Made by a program: the position numbers and the translations under genes. Shown here piece after piece: positions 17,239 through 26,031 of a stretch of 64,000 bases of DNA. The DNA is from Clostridium chrysemydis (GTDB taxonomy: Bacteria; Bacillota; Clostridia; Clostridiales; Clostridiaceae). Every line of letters begins with the position of its first letter. Within the stretch, counting starts at the first letter, position 1. Under the pieces are notes generated by a model. That model was given only the letters and a program-made list of their open reading frames with translations, did not search any database and was not told where the DNA came from. The stretch spans positions 1 through 64,000 of the forward strand of contig NZ_JADEKP010000001.1 of assembly GCF_015234215.1 (NCBI RefSeq). Reading direction: 5' to 3'.

Positions 17239-19272
17239 ATGGGGTTATTAGATATTTTGAATTTAGAAGATTCATACCTAGAAAAAGAAAGGATACTAAA
17301 ATATTATAAAACTAGAAAAAAGAAGGGGTATATAGAAGATAATGATTATTTAAAAGAGTATTTAATTAAAAATAATTATAAAGAAGTAGAAGAACTTTTA
17401 GAAGATGCAGATAGATATTTAAGTGGAATCTTTATTTTTGATAGAAAGTGGGATATGGAAAGATGTAAAACTCCGTATGAATTTAAAGAAAAAATAGATT
17501 GGACTGTAGTTCCTTTTAAAGATCCAGAGTGGACTTATATGTTAAATAGGCATAAGCATTTACTTATTTATGCTTGGAGCTTTTATATTACAAAAGAAGA
17601 TAAATATTTTTATAAATTAAAAGAAGAACTTACAGATTGGATAGATAATGTAAAACTTCAAGATGAAAATATGACACTAGCCTGGAGAACTATAGAAGCT
17701 GGAATAAGACTTAGAAACTTTACTAAAATATTTGAACTTATAATAGAACATGAAGATTTTGACTATGAGTTTTTAGAAAAATATTTAAATTCTATTTATG
17801 TACATATAGATTATATTCTAAGAAACTCAAAAGAAATTAGGATTTTAAGTAATTGGGTCATACTTGAAAACCACGGTGTTTTTATAGCTTCTGAATATTT
17901 TGAAGAGCTTAAAATTAGTAAAGAAGGAAAAGAAAAATCAATTAAAATGATAGAAAAAGCCTTAAATATTCAAATACTTAGTGATGGGCTTCAGTGGGAA
18001 CAATCCTTTATGTATCATAACGAGATGGTAAATTGCATTTTAGATATGATTATTATAGATAAAAGAAATAATAATTTATTAAAAGAAAATATAAAAGATA
18101 AGTTAAAAGATATGTTGTATGCAACTTTAAATATAGCAGATCCAAACCTTCATCAGATAAATTACGGAGATAGTGATAATGAAGATTTAAGTGATATATT
18201 ATCATTAGGTGCAATTGTTTTAGAAGATGACAATTTAAAAAGAGTAAATAAAGCTCCCTTAGAGACGTTATTAACTTTTGGATATGACGGAATTAAAGTT
18301 TTTGAAAGTTTAAATACTAAAAGCATATTAAAATCTAAAGCTTTTTTAGATTCAGGAAATTATATAATTAGAGATAATTTTAAAGATAAAGATATATTTA
18401 CATTTTTTAAATGTGGACCTCTTGGAAGTGGACACGGGCATTACGATTTATTACACTTTATGATTAATTATAAAGGTTTTGAAATTTTAAGTGATTCAGG
18501 TAGATTTACATATAATGAAGAAGATGTTTTAAGAAATAAATTAAAAGAAGCTAAGTCTCACAATACGATTTTGGTAGATGACTTAGAATTTAATATAAGT
18601 AAGGGGGCGTGGTCAAGCCTTAAAGTATCAAATTATATAAAGAGGGATTATAAATTCGGAAAACTAGGGAGTTTAGTTGAAGGTGCGCATACAGGTTATA
18701 AAGGTGTATTTACAAATAGAAAATTAATTTATTTAAATTCAGGAATTTGGATTTTAAGTGATGAGTTTTTTACTGATGAAAAACATAAATACTCTAGGAT
18801 ATTTAATTTTAATAAGCCAAACTGTAAGATAGATAAAAATAAAGTTATTTATAATGATTTAAATTCTTATGAGTTTAATTTAATTCCTTTAAATGGAGGC
18901 GAAATAAGGCTTGAAGAGGGATTGATTTCAAAAGAATATAACTCTATTTATAAAACGCAAAAAGTAGTAATAGATTTTGAAGGTGAGTCTGATACTTTTT
19001 TAAATACTGTAATGTATGTAAATGAAGAGGAAAAAGTAACTAATATTTCTTATGTAGAAATATTAGATTGGAAAAATAAAAAATTAGATGAAAAATACGC
19101 TAAAGGTATAAAGATAATAAAAGGAGAGACAACTTATATAGTAGTTATAGCAACAGACGAAGAGCCAAGCGGAAGAAAAACTTATATAGTTGATGGAACA
19201 GTTATTTACGGAAGAGTTACTATAATTAAAAGGACTAAAGATAATGAAGAAATTGAGGTTTTAAGTTACTAA
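17239..19272 (+). CDS. Heparinase II/III-family polysaccharide lyase (intracellular)
   Basis: 677-residue protein of the heparinase II/III superfamily: an N-terminal alpha-toroid (to about 330, with WRTIEAGIRLRNF, SNWVILENHGVF and QSFMYHNEMVN) and a C-terminal beta-sandwich opening with GSGHGHYDLLHFMINYKG and containing EAKSHNTILVDD. No signal peptide is present, so it acts on imported oligosaccharides, as in hyaluronan operons of streptococci. It is a likely oligo-uronide lyase; the exact GAG (hyaluronan, chondroitin or heparan type) cannot be told from sequence alone. Start ATG follows GGAGG. Confidence 0.88.
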   Translation: MGLLDILNLEDSYLEKERILKYYKTRKKKGYIEDNDYLKEYLIKNNYKEVEELLEDADRYLSGIFIFDRKWDMERCKTPYEFKEKIDWTVVPFKDPEWTYMLNRHKHLLIYAWSFYITKEDKYFYKLKEELTDWIDNVKLQDENMTLAWRTIEAGIRLRNFTKIFELIIEHEDFDYEFLEKYLNSIYVHIDYILRNSKEIRILSNWVILENHGVFIASEYFEELKISKEGKEKSIKMIEKALNIQILSDGLQWEQSFMYHNEMVNCILDMIIIDKRNNNLLKENIKDKLKDMLYATLNIADPNLHQINYGDSDNEDLSDILSLGAIVLEDDNLKRVNKAPLETLLTFGYDGIKVFESLNTKSILKSKAFLDSGNYIIRDNFKDKDIFTFFKCGPLGSGHGHYDLLHFMINYKGFEILSDSGRFTYNEEDVLRNKLKEAKSHNTILVDDLEFNISKGAWSSLKVSNYIKRDYKFGKLGSLVEGAHTGYKGVFTNRKLIYLNSGIWILSDEFFTDEKHKYSRIFNFNKPNCKIDKNKVIYNDLNSYEFNLIPLNGGEIRLEEGLISKEYNSIYKTQKVVIDFEGESDTFLNTVMYVNEEEKVTNISYVEILDWKNKKLDEKYAKGIKIIKGETTYIVVIATDEEPSGRKTYIVDGTVIYGRVTIIKRTKDNEEIEVLSY

Positions 19273-19278
19273 AAGATT

Positions 19279-19318
19279 TAAAAAGGTACAAAATAAATTT
19301 TTTTGTATCTTTTTTTTA
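19279..19318 (+). terminator. Terminator of the PTS-lyase operon
   Basis: AAAAAGGTACAAAA pairs with TTTTGTATCTTTTT, merging into a long T-run at 19310-19317. Confidence 0.85.
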
Positions 19319-19344
19319 TTCTGTAAGATTGATTCTTTAAGTGT

Positions 19345-19374
19345 ATGTGACAGAATGTGGCACGGTAATTGCTT
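19345..19374 (+). promoter_or_regulatory. Sigma-54 promoter of the sulfatase operon
   Basis: TGTGGCACGGTAATTGCTTT, with GG 19359-19360 and GC 19371-19372, is a full consensus match. A TATGTGACA sequence (19345-19353), related to the TATGACA core seen elsewhere, is directly upstream. Confidence 0.93.
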
Positions 19375-19410
19375 TAATTATAGATATAAAATACAAAAGG
19401 GGGAGTTAGT

Positions 19411-20928
19411 TTGAAAGAAAAAAGGCCAAATATTTTATTTATAACTAGCGATCAGCAGCATTTTAATACTATAGGTGCTTTTAATAAAGAAATAAAAACT
19501 CCAAATATAGATAGGTTAGTTAAAGAAGGAACAACTTTCGATAGGGCATATACTGTAAACCCAACTTGTACTCCTTCAAGAGCAACTCTTATAACTGGCA
19601 AATATCCAAGCCAACATGGTGCTTGGACTTTAGGAACAAAACTTCCTGAAAGTGAAAAAACTTTAGGGGGATATTTAAAAGAAGAGGGATATAGGACAGC
19701 TTTGATTGGAAAGGCACATTTTCAGCCCCTTAAAAGCACTGAGGAGTATACTTCTTTAGAAGCTTACCCTATACTTCAAGATTTAGAGTTTTGGAAAAAT
19801 TTTAATGAGGACTTTTATGGATTTGAAAAAGTTGAACTTACAAGAAACCATACAAATGAACCTCATGTAGGGCAGCATTATGCTCTGTGGCTTAAAGAAA
19901 AGGGAGTAGAAAATTGGAGGGATTATTTTTTAGGAGATACAGGGTGTATGGACCCGAGCATTAAATATAAATGGGATATAAAAGAAGAATTTCACTATGA
20001 CACTTGGATAGCTGAAAGAACAAATAAATTATTAGAAGAGTATAAAGAAAATGATGAAAACTTCTTTTTGTGGGCAAGCTTTTTTGATCCACATCCACCA
20101 TATTTAGTATGTGAACCTTGGGCATCTATGTATGATAAAGATGAAATTACAATTCCAGAAGTAATTGAAGGAGAACATATAGATAGTCCTCCACATATTA
20201 AGATGACACAAAAAGAAAATGCAGATTTTTCAGAGTATAGAGAAACAGGTTTTGCAATACATGGAATGAGTAGAAATCATCTAGTTCCAAAGGAAACACT
20301 AAAAAAGGATATTTCAGTTTATTATGGAATGGTTAGTATGATGGATAAATATATAGGTAAAATTCTAGATAAATTATCTAGTTTAGGACTTTCAGAGGAT
20401 ACTATAGTTATTTTTACAACTGATCATGGAAATTATTTTGGGCAACATGGATTAACTAGAAAGGGAGCTTTTTTATATGAAGACTTAATAAAGATTCCAT
20501 TTATAGTAAGGTGGCCAAATAAAGTTTCAAAAAATAAAGTAAATAGTGCACTTCAGTCACTAGTAGATGTAGTACCAACAGTATTAGAAGCTACTAAAAC
20601 TAAAGTTTCAAGGGATATAACAGGAAAAAGTCAATTAGATGTTTGGACTTCGAAAAAAGATAAGGTAAGAGAACATATAATTTGTGAAAATCACCACGAG
20701 CCTACGACTATAAATCAAAGGACTTATGTAGATGAAAGATACAAAATAACTATTTATTATAATAAAGAGTACGGGGAAATTTATGATTTAGAAAATGACC
20801 CATTAGAGATTAATAACCTTTGGGATAAAGAAGAATTTAAGGATTTAAAAAGTGAATTGCTTTTAAAGTATGCTTGGGCTGAATTAGAGAAAGAGCCGAT
20901 GTGGATGCCAAGAATAGCAGGAGCATAA
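19411..20928 (+). CDS. Cys-type sulfatase (formylglycine-dependent), family S1
   Basis: 505-residue alkaline-phosphatase-superfamily sulfatase. The maturation motif is CTPSR with Cys53, within NPTCTPSRATLITGKYP, so the nearby anaerobic maturase would convert Cys53 to formylglycine. Metal residues are seen in LFITSDQQHFN (N-terminal Asp pair region) and FTTDHGNYFGQHG. No signal peptide: it desulfates sugars inside the cell. Start is TTG 19411 with GGGGGAG upstream. TSUP transporter, PTS EIIA and GH88 genes follow closely. GAG sulfate is the natural substrate by context; position specificity is unknown. Confidence 0.93.
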   Translation: MKEKRPNILFITSDQQHFNTIGAFNKEIKTPNIDRLVKEGTTFDRAYTVNPTCTPSRATLITGKYPSQHGAWTLGTKLPESEKTLGGYLKEEGYRTALIGKAHFQPLKSTEEYTSLEAYPILQDLEFWKNFNEDFYGFEKVELTRNHTNEPHVGQHYALWLKEKGVENWRDYFLGDTGCMDPSIKYKWDIKEEFHYDTWIAERTNKLLEEYKENDENFFLWASFFDPHPPYLVCEPWASMYDKDEITIPEVIEGEHIDSPPHIKMTQKENADFSEYRETGFAIHGMSRNHLVPKETLKKDISVYYGMVSMMDKYIGKILDKLSSLGLSEDTIVIFTTDHGNYFGQHGLTRKGAFLYEDLIKIPFIVRWPNKVSKNKVNSALQSLVDVVPTVLEATKTKVSRDITGKSQLDVWTSKKDKVREHIICENHHEPTTINQRTYVDERYKITIYYNKEYGEIYDLENDPLEINNLWDKEEFKDLKSELLLKYAWAELEKEPMWMPRIAGA

Positions 20929-20932
20929 AATA

Positions 20933-21703
20933 ATGGCTTTAATTTATTTTTTAGTAGCATTAGTTTCAACTATAGTAGGTTCTTTAGCAGGGCTTGGCGG
21001 AGGAGTAATAATAAAACCTGTATTAGATATATTAGGTAATTATAGCGTTCAAACTATAAGTGTACTATCATCATTTACAGTTTTTGTAATGGCAGTAGTA
21101 TCTATAATAAAGCAAACTAAGTATGGGGTGAAATTTGAAACAAGTAAAACTATTTATATAGGTTTTGGTTCGATACTTGGGGGAGTTTTAGGAGAATGGG
21201 TTTTAGGGTTAGCTTTATCAATAGTAAATAATGAATCAGTAATATCTATAATTCAAAATATGGTTTTAGCAGTACTATTAACAATAATAATAATTTATAT
21301 GAATAATAAACCAAGATTTAAAAGATATAAGGTTGAAAATAAAGTAGTTTGTATAATTGTAGGACTAAGTTTAGGGCTTTTAAGTGCTTTTTTAGGGATT
21401 GGGGGAGGACCTATTAATGTATGTGTTTTGTCATTAATATTTTCGCTAGATACTAAAGAGGCAGCTATAAATTCTATAATTATTATATTATTTTCTCAAA
21501 GTTCAAAGCTTTTTACGGTATTTATAAATGATGGGTTTAATGGTATGGATTTAAGTATGCTTCCCTTTATGATAATAGGTGCAATTTTAGGAGGGACTTT
21601 AGGTTCAAGTTTAAATAGAGTATTAAATAATAAAACGATTTTAACAGTATTTAATGTTGTAATAATAACTTTGATAGGAGTAAATGTATATAACATTATT
21701 TAA
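20933..21703 (+). CDS. TSUP family (TauE/SafE) anion exporter
   Basis: 256-residue membrane protein with two repeats, each opening with a glycine-rich motif: GSLAGLGGGVIIKPVL near residue 17 and SAFLGIGGGPINV near 150, the signature of the TSUP (TauE/SafE) family. About eight helices. The gene begins four bases after the sulfatase stop, so co-translation is likely. A role in exporting sulfate set free inside the cell is inferred from this coupling; other members move sulfite or organosulfur anions. Confidence 0.88.
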   Translation: MALIYFLVALVSTIVGSLAGLGGGVIIKPVLDILGNYSVQTISVLSSFTVFVMAVVSIIKQTKYGVKFETSKTIYIGFGSILGGVLGEWVLGLALSIVNNESVISIIQNMVLAVLLTIIIIYMNNKPRFKRYKVENKVVCIIVGLSLGLLSAFLGIGGGPINVCVLSLIFSLDTKEAAINSIIIILFSQSSKLFTVFINDGFNGMDLSMLPFMIIGAILGGTLGSSLNRVLNNKTILTVFNVVIITLIGVNVYNII

Positions 21704-21718
21704 AAATGGAGGTATAAG

Positions 21719-22129
21719 ATGTATAAAATTTTAATGGTTAGTCATAGCGCTTTATGTACGGGAGTTTTAGAAGGGGCAAAAATGATCCTAGGAGATGTAA
21801 GAGGAGTAGAATGTATTAGTCTTACAGAAGAAGGCGTAGAAAAGTTTTCAGATGAATTAAATAAAAAGCTTTTAGAAATAAAAGATGATAAAGATGGAAT
21901 ATTAGTTTTAGCAGATCTTTTTGGAGGCTCGCCATTTAATAGAGCACTTATGGAAAGTATAAATGATACTAGAATTAAGATTATAACAGGTGTTAATCTT
22001 CCTATGCTCATAGAAGCAGTTATGAATATGGAATCTAATTTAGAAGAGGTTTATGATAATATCTTAAACGCAGGAATAGAAGGTATTAAAACTAATAAAA
22101 TTACTAAATGTGATATAGAGGATGAATAA
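21719..22129 (+). CDS. PTS mannose/sorbose-family EIIA component
   Basis: 136-residue EIIA-Man domain. His9 in MVSHSAL is the phosphorylation site (usually GHG, here SHS), with ILVLADLFGGSPFNRA and ITGVNLPMLIEA as the other two conserved blocks. It is coded 4.6 kb from EIIB, in the sulfatase transcript, and completes the IIC/IID/IIB set. It receives phosphate from HPr. Confidence 0.93.
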   Translation: MYKILMVSHSALCTGVLEGAKMILGDVRGVECISLTEEGVEKFSDELNKKLLEIKDDKDGILVLADLFGGSPFNRALMESINDTRIKIITGVNLPMLIEAVMNMESNLEEVYDNILNAGIEGIKTNKITKCDIEDE

Positions 22130-22147
22130 GCGTTAGGAGGATTTTGT

Positions 22148-23335
22148 ATGTTTAAAAATTTAAATATAGAAGAAATTAAAAATAAAGAAGAACTTATAAA
22201 AGAAGATTATTTAAATAAAGAAGAAGTAAAAGATGCTTTAGATTTTATAATAAGTAAAATAGACGAAAATTTAGAGGTATTTACAGAAAAGTTTCCAAGC
22301 GCTTGTACCACTAATCATAAATATAGAATAAAAGATAATGATGATTGGACTAATGGTTTCTGGACAGGCATGCTTTGGATGGCATACGAGTATACTGGTG
22401 ATGAAAAATATAAAATAGTAGGGGATTTACATACTGAAAACTTTAGAAAAAGGTATGAGGATAATTTTGTATTAGACCACCATGATTTAGGTTTTTTATA
22501 TAGTCTTTCGGCAGTTGCAAGCTATAAAGTTACTGGTGATAAAAAAGCAAGGGAACTTGGGCTTTTAACTGCAAAAAAGCTAAAAGAAAGATATCAAGAA
22601 AAAGGAAAGTTTATCCAAGCTTGGGGTAAATACGGTGATGAAAGAGAATATAGGCTTATAATAGATTGCCTTCTTAACTTACCTCTTTTATATTGGGCAT
22701 ACGATGAAACATTAGATGAAAGCTTTTTAAATGTAGCAAATAATCATTTTGAGACTGCAATCAATACAGTTATAAGAGAGGATTCTTCAACATACCATAC
22801 TTATTATTTCGATAAAGAGACAGGAAAGCCTAAAAGTGGTATTACTCATCAAGGATTTAGTGATGAGTCTTGTTGGGCAAGAGGTCAAGCTTGGGCAATA
22901 ATTGGGATGCCTTTAAATTACAGATACAATAAATCTTTAGATAGTATTGAAATTTTTATGGCAGTAACAAACTATTATTTAAATAGACTACCGGAAGATT
23001 TAATTCCTTACTGGGATTTAATATTTAAAAAAGAGGATAAGGAGCCTAGGGATTCTTCATCAGCTGCAATAGTTGCTTGTGGTATATTTGAAATGGAAAA
23101 ATATTACGACTTAAAAGATAAAGAAGTTTATATAAAATCTGCACACAAAATGCTTAGAGAATTGATAAATAATTACACAACTAAAGACTTAAAAGAAGCA
23201 GATGGGATATTAAAGCATGGAGTATACGCTTATCATCATAATAAAGGAATAGATGAATGCAATCTTTGGGGAGATTATTTTTATATGGAAGCATTAATGA
23301 GATTATATAAAAAAGATTTTAACATATATTGGTAA
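22148..23335 (+). CDS. ugl: Unsaturated glucuronyl hydrolase, glycoside hydrolase family 88
   Basis: 395-residue cytoplasmic GH88 hydrolase that removes the 4,5-unsaturated uronate left by GAG lyases. Family blocks seen are NDDWTNGFWTGMLWMAYEYTGD, VLDHHDLGFLYSLSAVASYKVTGD with the first catalytic Asp, RLIIDCLLNLPLLYWA with the second catalytic Asp, HQGFSDESCWARGQAW and WDLIFKKEDKEPRDSSSAAI. Last gene of the sulfatase operon; a strong terminator follows. The released sugar rearranges to the substrate of KduI. Confidence 0.95.
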   Translation: MFKNLNIEEIKNKEELIKEDYLNKEEVKDALDFIISKIDENLEVFTEKFPSACTTNHKYRIKDNDDWTNGFWTGMLWMAYEYTGDEKYKIVGDLHTENFRKRYEDNFVLDHHDLGFLYSLSAVASYKVTGDKKARELGLLTAKKLKERYQEKGKFIQAWGKYGDEREYRLIIDCLLNLPLLYWAYDETLDESFLNVANNHFETAINTVIREDSSTYHTYYFDKETGKPKSGITHQGFSDESCWARGQAWAIIGMPLNYRYNKSLDSIEIFMAVTNYYLNRLPEDLIPYWDLIFKKEDKEPRDSSSAAIVACGIFEMEKYYDLKDKEVYIKSAHKMLRELINNYTTKDLKEADGILKHGVYAYHHNKGIDECNLWGDYFYMEALMRLYKKDFNIYW

Positions 23336-23408
23336 AGATATTAATTACAGTCTCATAACTAATAGCAAAATAACAACTTTGTGGCACTAAATTAATTTAT
23401 TTTTAAAT

Positions 23409-23418
23409 TAGTGTCATA
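23409..23418 (+). promoter_or_regulatory. Putative LevR-type activator site upstream of kduI
   Basis: TAGTGTCATA, identical to sites at 10559 and 14697. A partly inverted relative, GTGGCACTAAATTAA, precedes it at 23381-23395. It lies about 100 bases before the kduI sigma-54 promoter. Confidence 0.6.
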
Positions 23419-23440
23419 TACACTTAAATTATTTTATTTT

Positions 23441-23488
23441 AAAGTCCTTGTTTAAGTTTTAAAAAACGGCTTAAACAGGGGCTTTTAT
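23441..23488 (+). terminator. Terminator of the sulfatase-GH88 operon
   Basis: A 16-base stem with G-U pairs joins AAAGTCCTTGTTTAAG (23441-23456) to CTTAAACAGGGGCTTT (23470-23485), with a short T tail. It lies between the activator site and the kduI promoter. Confidence 0.78.
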
Positions 23489-23514
23489 ATATTTAAATTA
23501 AATATCTAAATAAG

Positions 23515-23531
23515 TGGCATGGAATTTGCTT
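23515..23531 (+). promoter_or_regulatory. Sigma-54 promoter of the kdu operon
   Basis: TGGCATGGAATTTGCTT, with GG 23516-23517 and GC 23528-23529. A longer reading of kduI from 23519 would start inside this element and is therefore rejected. Confidence 0.9.
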
Positions 23532-23575
23532 TATATAAATGTATAAGATATTTAAATTTTAGGAGGTTTTTAAAA

Positions 23576-24406
23576 ATGGAAATAAGATATGCAAATCACC
23601 CAGAGGATTCAAAAAAATATACAACTAGTGAGCTTAGAGATCACTACTTAGTAGAGGGAGTATTTGTTAAAGATGAAATCAAATTAACTTATAGTCATGT
23701 TGATAGAATAATATTTGGTGGTGCAATGCCAGTAGATAAAGAGTTATCTTTAGAGGCTGGAAAAGAACTTGGAGTTTCTTACTTTTTAGAAAGAAGAGAA
23801 ATGGGAGTTATAAATATAGGTGGAGCTGGATCTATTATTTTAGATGGCACTGAATATGAAATTGATAGCAAAGATGGAATTTACATAGGGGCTGGAACTA
23901 AGGAAGTTAAGTTTAGTTCAAAGGATTCTAAAGACCCTGCAAAGTTTTATATAAATTCAGTACCTGCTCATAAAAGCTATAAAACTGTAAAAATAAATAT
24001 TAAAGATGCAAATCCAGTAAGACTTGGAGACAATAGCACTTTAAATAAGAGAACTATCTATCAATACGTTCATCCAAACGTATGCGAGAGTTGCCAATTA
24101 CTAATGGGACTTACTATGTTAGAACCAGGAAATGCTTGGAATACAATGCCTTGCCATACTCACGAGAGAAGAATGGAAGTTTACTTCTACTTTGATATGG
24201 ACGAACAAACTAGAGTTTTCCACCTTATGGGAGAGCCTACTGAAACTAGACATTTAGTAGTGAAAAATGAAGAAGCAATAATTTCACCTAGTTGGTCAAT
24301 TCACTCAGGTGTTGGAACAAGCAACTATACATTTATCTGGGGAATGTGTGGTGAAAACCAAACGTTTGATGATATGGACGCTATAGCGATGGAGACTTTA
24401 AGATAA
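23576..24406 (+). CDS. kduI: 5-dehydro-4-deoxy-D-glucuronate isomerase KduI
   Basis: 276-residue cupin-type isomerase that converts 5-keto-4-deoxyuronate into 3-deoxy-D-glycero-2,5-hexodiulosonate. Family marks are [24 protein letters not shown] at the N terminus and the zinc-site region [18 protein letters not shown] plus [21 protein letters not shown]. The start is ATG 23576 after TTAGGAGG. First gene of a transcript that runs through kduD and probably to galM. Confidence 0.97.
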   Translation: MEIRYANHPEDSKKYTTSELRDHYLVEGVFVKDEIKLTYSHVDRIIFGGAMPVDKELSLEAGKELGVSYFLERREMGVINIGGAGSIILDGTEYEIDSKDGIYIGAGTKEVKFSSKDSKDPAKFYINSVPAHKSYKTVKINIKDANPVRLGDNSTLNKRTIYQYVHPNVCESCQLLMGLTMLEPGNAWNTMPCHTHERRMEVYFYFDMDEQTRVFHLMGEPTETRHLVVKNEEAIISPSWSIHSGVGTSNYTFIWGMCGENQTFDDMDAIAMETLR

Positions 24407-24455
24407 TTTTATAAGAAATAAACATAGAACTTAGTTATTTAAGGAGGACTTTGAA

Positions 24456-25229
24456 ATGTTAGATAATTTTAGTATGGATTTTTTTAGTTTAGAAGGAAAG
24501 GTAGCAATAGTTACAGGAGGTAATACTGGGCTTGGTCAAGGGTATGCTGTAGCACTTGCTAAAGCAGGTGCAAACTTAGTTGTTGCAACTTTTGATGATA
24601 ATTGGGATGAGACGCGTGAATTAATAGAAAGAGAAGGAAGAGAAGTTTTATTTGTTCAAGCAGATTTAACTAAAAAGGAAGATAGAGAAAAGGTAGTTAA
24701 AGAAACTTTAGATAAGTTCTCTAAAATAGATATTTTAGTAAATAATGCTGGAACTATAAGGAGAGCACCACTTCTTGAATACAAGCCAGAAGATTGGGAT
24801 GCTGTTATGAATATAAACTTAAATGCAGTTTACTTTTTAAGCCAAGAAGTAGCAAAAGTTATGGTTAAACAAAACTCAGGAAAAATAATAAACATAGCTT
24901 CAATGCTTTCTTTCCAAGGAGGAAAGTTTGTACCTCCATATACTGCAAGTAAACACGGAGTAGCTGGAATCACTAAGGCTTTTGCAAACGAACTTGCAGG
25001 ATATAATGTTCAAATTAATGCTATAGCACCAGGATATATAGCTACAGATAATACAGCACCTATAAGAGCTGATGAAAAAAGAAATGCAGAGATATTAGGA
25101 AGAATACCTGCAGAGAAATGGGGTACTCCATTTGACTTAATGGGAACTGTAGTATTTTTATCATCAAGAGCATCAGACTATATAAACGGACATATATTAG
25201 CTGTTGATGGCGGATGGTTAGTTAGGTAA
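24456..25229 (+). CDS. kduD: 2-dehydro-3-deoxy-D-gluconate 5-dehydrogenase KduD
   Basis: 257-residue short-chain dehydrogenase that reduces the KduI product to 2-keto-3-deoxygluconate. The NAD site is TGGNTGLGQGYA, the catalytic set is Ser in INIASMLSFQGG plus YTASKHG, and NAIAPGYIATDNT follows. The N-terminal DFFSLEGKVAIVTGG is typical of KduD. Good site (AAGGAGG). Confidence 0.95.
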   Translation: MLDNFSMDFFSLEGKVAIVTGGNTGLGQGYAVALAKAGANLVVATFDDNWDETRELIEREGREVLFVQADLTKKEDREKVVKETLDKFSKIDILVNNAGTIRRAPLLEYKPEDWDAVMNINLNAVYFLSQEVAKVMVKQNSGKIINIASMLSFQGGKFVPPYTASKHGVAGITKAFANELAGYNVQINAIAPGYIATDNTAPIRADEKRNAEILGRIPAEKWGTPFDLMGTVVFLSSRASDYINGHILAVDGGWLVR

Positions 25230-25240
25230 TAAAAATTATA

Positions 25241-25276
25241 AAGAGGTGCTATTTTTAGGACTAGCACCTCTTATAT
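25241..25276 (+). terminator. Hairpin between kduD and the KDPG aldolase gene
   Basis: AAGAGGTGCTA (25241-25251) pairs perfectly with TAGCACCTCTT (25262-25272); only a weak T tail follows, so read-through is likely. Confidence 0.65.
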
Positions 25277-25337
25277 TAAATAAAAATTTGCGTAGGGTAT
25301 AAAAAGATTTTAATTAAGGTATATAAGGAGAGGGACT

Positions 25338-26015
25338 ATGATAAATAAAATTAAAGTTTTAAATAGAATAATGGATACAGCTGTTGTAGCTGTTGTGCGT
25401 GGTAAGGATTTAGAGGAAGCTAAAAAAATATCTGAAGCTTGCGTAAAAGGTGGGGTAGATATACTAGAAGTTACTTTTACAGTTCCTAAGGCTCATGAAG
25501 TGATACAAACTTTAAAAGAAGAGTATGGAGATTTAGCTGTAGTTGGAGCTGGAACGGTTTTAGATTCTGAAACAGCAAGAGTTGCAATATTAAATGGAGC
25601 AGAATTTATCGTAGGACCTAATTTTGATTTAGAAACAGCAAAGTTATGCAACAGATATCAAGTGCCATATATGGCGGGGTGTATGACTATAACAGAGATA
25701 GTTAAGGCTATGGAATGTGGGACAGATGTTATTAAACTTTTCCCAGGGTCAGCATTTGGACCTTCTATAATAAAAGATATTAAAGGACCATTACCACAAG
25801 TTTGCATTATGCCAACTGGAGGAGTATCTTTAGAAAATGTTAGTGAGTGGATAAAAAATGGATGTATAGCAGTTGGTGTTGGTGGTGCATTAACTTCAGG
25901 GTCAAAATCTGGTGATTTTGAATCTATAACAAGGTTATCAAAGAGCTTTGTAGAAAAGGTTAAAGAAGCTAAAGGTATAAATTGTATGAAAAAAGAAGTT
26001 GTAAAAGCTATTTAA
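25338..26015 (+). CDS. eda: 2-dehydro-3-deoxyphosphogluconate (KDPG) aldolase
   Basis: 225-residue class I aldolase giving pyruvate and glyceraldehyde-3-phosphate. It shows AVVRGKDLEEAKKIS with the substrate Arg, LEVTFTVPKA, VVGAGTVLDSETA and the Schiff-base Lys in DVIKLFPGSAFGP. It closes the uronate route started by KduI and KduD, together with the KDG kinase encoded next. Confidence 0.95.
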   Translation: MINKIKVLNRIMDTAVVAVVRGKDLEEAKKISEACVKGGVDILEVTFTVPKAHEVIQTLKEEYGDLAVVGAGTVLDSETARVAILNGAEFIVGPNFDLETAKLCNRYQVPYMAGCMTITEIVKAMECGTDVIKLFPGSAFGPSIIKDIKGPLPQVCIMPTGGVSLENVSEWIKNGCIAVGVGGALTSGSKSGDFESITRLSKSFVEKVKEAKGINCMKKEVVKAI

Positions 26016-26031
26016 AGAAAGGAAGATTAAA

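Noticed and set aside
23519-23575. An N-terminal extension of kduI starting at 23519
   Set aside because: It would begin inside the sigma-54 promoter (23515-23531), ahead of the transcript start, while ATG 23576 has an ideal ribosome site.
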